Source: Deltaproteobacteria bacterium
GTDB lineage: Bacteria; Desulfobacterota; Desulfarculia; Adiutricales; Adiutricaceae
DNA: 6,942 nucleotides
NCBI GenBank assembly: GCA_031288745.1
Contig: JAITQT010000384.1
Span: 1-6,942, forward strand
Direction: 5' to 3'
Position numbers and translations under genes: made by a program. The notes below the pieces were generated by a model that ran no database searches, was not told where the DNA came from, and saw nothing but the letters and a program-made list of their open reading frames with translations. Below, piece after piece: positions 5,755-6,942 of this stretch (the stretch's first letter is position 1; each line of letters opens with the position of its first letter).

Positions 5755-5775
5755 TAAGTGCCATTTTAGCACTTA
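5755..5775 (-). terminator. Hairpin downstream of tRNA-Thr
   Basis: TAAGTGC-CATTTTA-GCACTTA is a perfect 7-bp stem with a 7-nt loop, 15 bp past the tRNA 3' end on the minus strand. The following minus-strand text GTCTCCTGTTTTG is only moderately T-rich. A terminator or processing hairpin of the tRNA transcript is plausible. Confidence 0.4.
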
Positions 5776-5790
5776 AACCCCTGTAATGAA

Positions 5791-5866
5791 TGGAGCCAAC
5801 GCGGGGAGTCGAACCCCGTACCTGCTGATTACGAATCAGCTGCTCTACCGATTGAGCTACGTTGGC
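5791..5866 (-). tRNA. tRNA-Thr (anticodon CGT)
   Basis: The minus strand folds into a complete cloverleaf. The acceptor stem GCCAACG pairs with CGTTGGC. The D arm is GCTC-AATCGGTA-GAGC. The anticodon stem GCTGA/TCAGC carries loop TTCGTAA with anticodon CGT at 5833-5831, which reads ACG (threonine). The T arm is CGGGG-TTCGACT-CCCCG. The discriminator is T and the CCA end is encoded in the DNA (5793-5791). The 76-nt length is standard and no stem mismatch is seen. One copy of the 25-bp inverted repeat begins 15 bp upstream of its 5' end. No clear promoter is visible. Confidence 0.97.
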
Positions 5867-6184
5867 TAAAACCAGCTTTAAAAACTTTTCCAGCTGTGCA
5901 ATTGGGCGATCTATAGTCTAGCAAGCCGCTTAGCCAATTTGGCCGACTGTCACCCTTTAAACAAATTGGCGCAAGTGATGTCATCTACCAGTTTAAAAGA
6001 TGTTCCCGACCTACCTGAATTTGAGAAATTAGGCTTCGCCGCCGCTTTCAGCGAGCTTGAGACGGCGAACATTGAAACCCGCAAGCAAACCAGTACGGAC
6101 ATTGCAGAGAAATACCTAGAAGCGCAATCGAAAAAAAAATGGAGAGCCTATCGGGCTACTTGACCAGGTAGACGGGAAAACTAA
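5867..6184. other. Spacer upstream of tRNA-Thr with unrecognised ORF remnant
   Basis: The frame starting at 5882 on the plus strand stays open to TGA 6161-6163, and TTG 5939 is the first conventional alternative start in it. It contains the segment DVPDLPEFEKLGFAAAFSEL. The codons run into a nine-A tract (6131-6139), after which the +1 frame stays open to TAA 6210, giving NGEPIGLLDQVDGKTKIVSK. I do not recognise the protein and found no ribosome-binding site. It may be a decayed coding remnant, possibly of a mobile gene, given the transposase that follows. Confidence 0.35.
5881..5905 (-). repeat. 25-bp inverted repeat, right copy
   Basis: This is the partner of 100-124 in opposite orientation, with one mismatch. 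It lies 15-39 bp upstream of tRNA-Thr on the tRNA strand. If read as codons on the plus strand (KLFQLCNW) the single difference is CAG versus CAA, a synonymous change, which could mean both copies derive from coding DNA. Confidence 0.75.
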
Positions 6185-6942
6185 AATAGTATCCAAGCAA
6201 TACCTAACCTAATAGAATCGGAATTTGGCCCCCTTAAAACGACAGCGCATCGACTGATTGCAGCAGGCGTGACTGTCTTGGACACTGCCTCCGAATTATT
6301 CGTTAAGATTTGGATCCAGTGAAAAATGGTATTCTCCCGGCTCAAATGAGTTATTACTTCTTATAGCTAGTTTTGCAAGTTTCAGAGCTACCGCAGGACT
6401 TTTTAATAGAATAAGACGCGATGAAGACGCCTTTTAAGGAAATGACCCTTAGAAACAGAACTGTGCGTGAAGGTGATGAAATAATGTTATATCTTGATAA
6501 ATTAACTAATGAGAAGGTCGCTTTATTAGATGAATTAGATAATTTGAAACAGTCGCCATCTAAATCAATTGACTCATTTGATGAAAAATATCATATAGTA
6601 CCCGATGTTGTCGCCGCCGGTGCGAAGGATCTTAACATTAAGAAATTTAATCCAGACGACAATGAGAATCCCGAGCTTACCGCCAAAGTTTCCGTGGACG
6701 ATGAAAGCGTGAAAGATCAAAAACAGTTTAGACCGAGGCCAGATGGCCAGAAACCAAAAGCACAAATATCCACCACGGTGGTTAACGTACAAAATCAAGA
6801 AGGTAAATACAATCTAAATAGAAACTCATTAGAGGGCGCACTAAAAACAACAATAGCTTTTTTGATTTATAACAAGATGATATTTAACTATCAACTCGTT
6901 TTTTTTACTGATGGAGCTAGAGCAATCCATGATAAGATTGAA
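6185..6942 (+). pseudogene. Frame-broken transposase, truncated by the window end
   Basis: A transposase-like protein can be read through three frames. Segment 1 (6185-6319) includes IESEFGPLKTTAHRLIAAG and ends at TGA 6320-6322. Segment 2 (6273-6434) includes EKWYSPGSNELLLLIASFAS and ends at TAA 6435-6437. Segment 3 (from ATG 6421) is open for 174 codons to the window end. It has a charged linker and then TTVVNVQNQEGKYNLN, LKTTIAFLIYNKM and VFFTDGARAIHDKIE. The VFFTDGAR segment resembles the first catalytic aspartate region of large DDE transposases of the ISLre2/ISNCY-like kind, usually followed by a WYHL motif that would lie outside this window. Both frame changes are +1, fitting single-base insertions. 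The family name is from memory and uncertain; coding character of all three parts is well supported by their continuity. Confidence 0.65.

Larger units (their letters stand above)
5175..5790. other. Gene-poor spacer between methyltransferase and tRNA-Thr
   Basis: This stretch of about 615 bp has no protein gene I can support. It contains a 10-bp stem (5186-5231), an 18-bp perfect palindrome (5479-5496) and a 7-bp hairpin just past the tRNA (5755-5775). A minus-strand ORF of 70 codons (5552-5764) has no recognisable motif or ribosome-binding site, and its ATG sits inside the hairpin. The stretch may be decayed former genes, but I could not recognise any. Confidence 0.5.

Noticed and set aside
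5552..5764. 70-codon minus-strand ORF downstream of tRNA-Thr
   Set aside because: No ribosome-binding site, no recognisable motif, basic low-information composition, and the ATG lies inside the hairpin at 5755-5775.
100..5905. The whole 5.8-kb segment as one composite transposon
   Set aside because: No transposase lies inside, no target duplication flanks the 25-bp repeats, and the content is ordinary housekeeping genes plus a tRNA.
6574..6798. Minus-strand ORF opposite the transposase segment
   Set aside because: It is hydrophobic by virtue of being antisense to a charged linker, and the plus-strand frame is open across the whole region.
1..6942. CRISPR array, toxin-antitoxin or defence cluster
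   Set aside because: I found no regularly spaced direct repeats and no recognisable defence or toxin domain on either strand.

Overview
The window looks like a stretch of a Gram-negative bacterial chromosome with moderate GC content and unusually loose gene packing. Five recognisable protein genes and one tRNA cover a little under half of it. The rest is AT-rich spacer holding inverted repeats, two insertion scars of small non-autonomous elements, a broken transposase and what looks like a tnpB fragment. A solitary cheW, a ubiE/menG quinone methyltransferase and a CCA-encoding tRNA would suit an anaerobic or facultative proteobacterium. The general style (Desulfobacterota/deltaproteobacterium-like, possibly host-associated and losing genes) is inference, and no species can be named from this sequence.

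Layout. The left part reads on the minus strand: cheW (133-654), a probable IS200/IS605 tnpB 3' remnant with its right-end hairpin (about 743-893), ubiE/menG (1095-1850), a 112-bp MITE-like element with a 7-bp target duplication (2058-2169), and a HAD phosphatase of phosphoglycolate-phosphatase type (2371-3000). A long AT-rich spacer follows. It ends in a 287-bp IS66-like miniature element (3480-3766) whose 8-bp target duplication touches the stop codon of the next gene. That gene is a TetR-family regulator (3774-4408, minus), transcribed divergently from a class I SAM-dependent O-methyltransferase (4515-5174, plus). They probably form a regulator/target pair.

The tetR gene carries its own oddity. 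Its good ribosome-binding site and ATG are out of frame with the rest of the protein, and the two frames meet in a run of ten A residues. The gene is therefore either broken or dependent on slippage.

The right part has a gene-poor spacer with hairpins and an 18-bp perfect palindrome, tRNA-Thr(CGT) on the minus strand (5791-5866), and then a zone of broken mobile DNA on the plus strand. A transposase-like protein there can be followed through three reading frames and runs off the window end (6185-6942). A 25-bp sequence just upstream of the tRNA recurs in inverted orientation right after cheW, 5.8 kb away, with a single mismatch.

I see no new multi-gene defence or biosynthetic system. The most informative signals are the two well-delimited miniature elements (TIRs plus TSDs), the poly-A frame break in tetR, and the multi-frame transposase. 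Together they describe a region shaped by transposition and decay.
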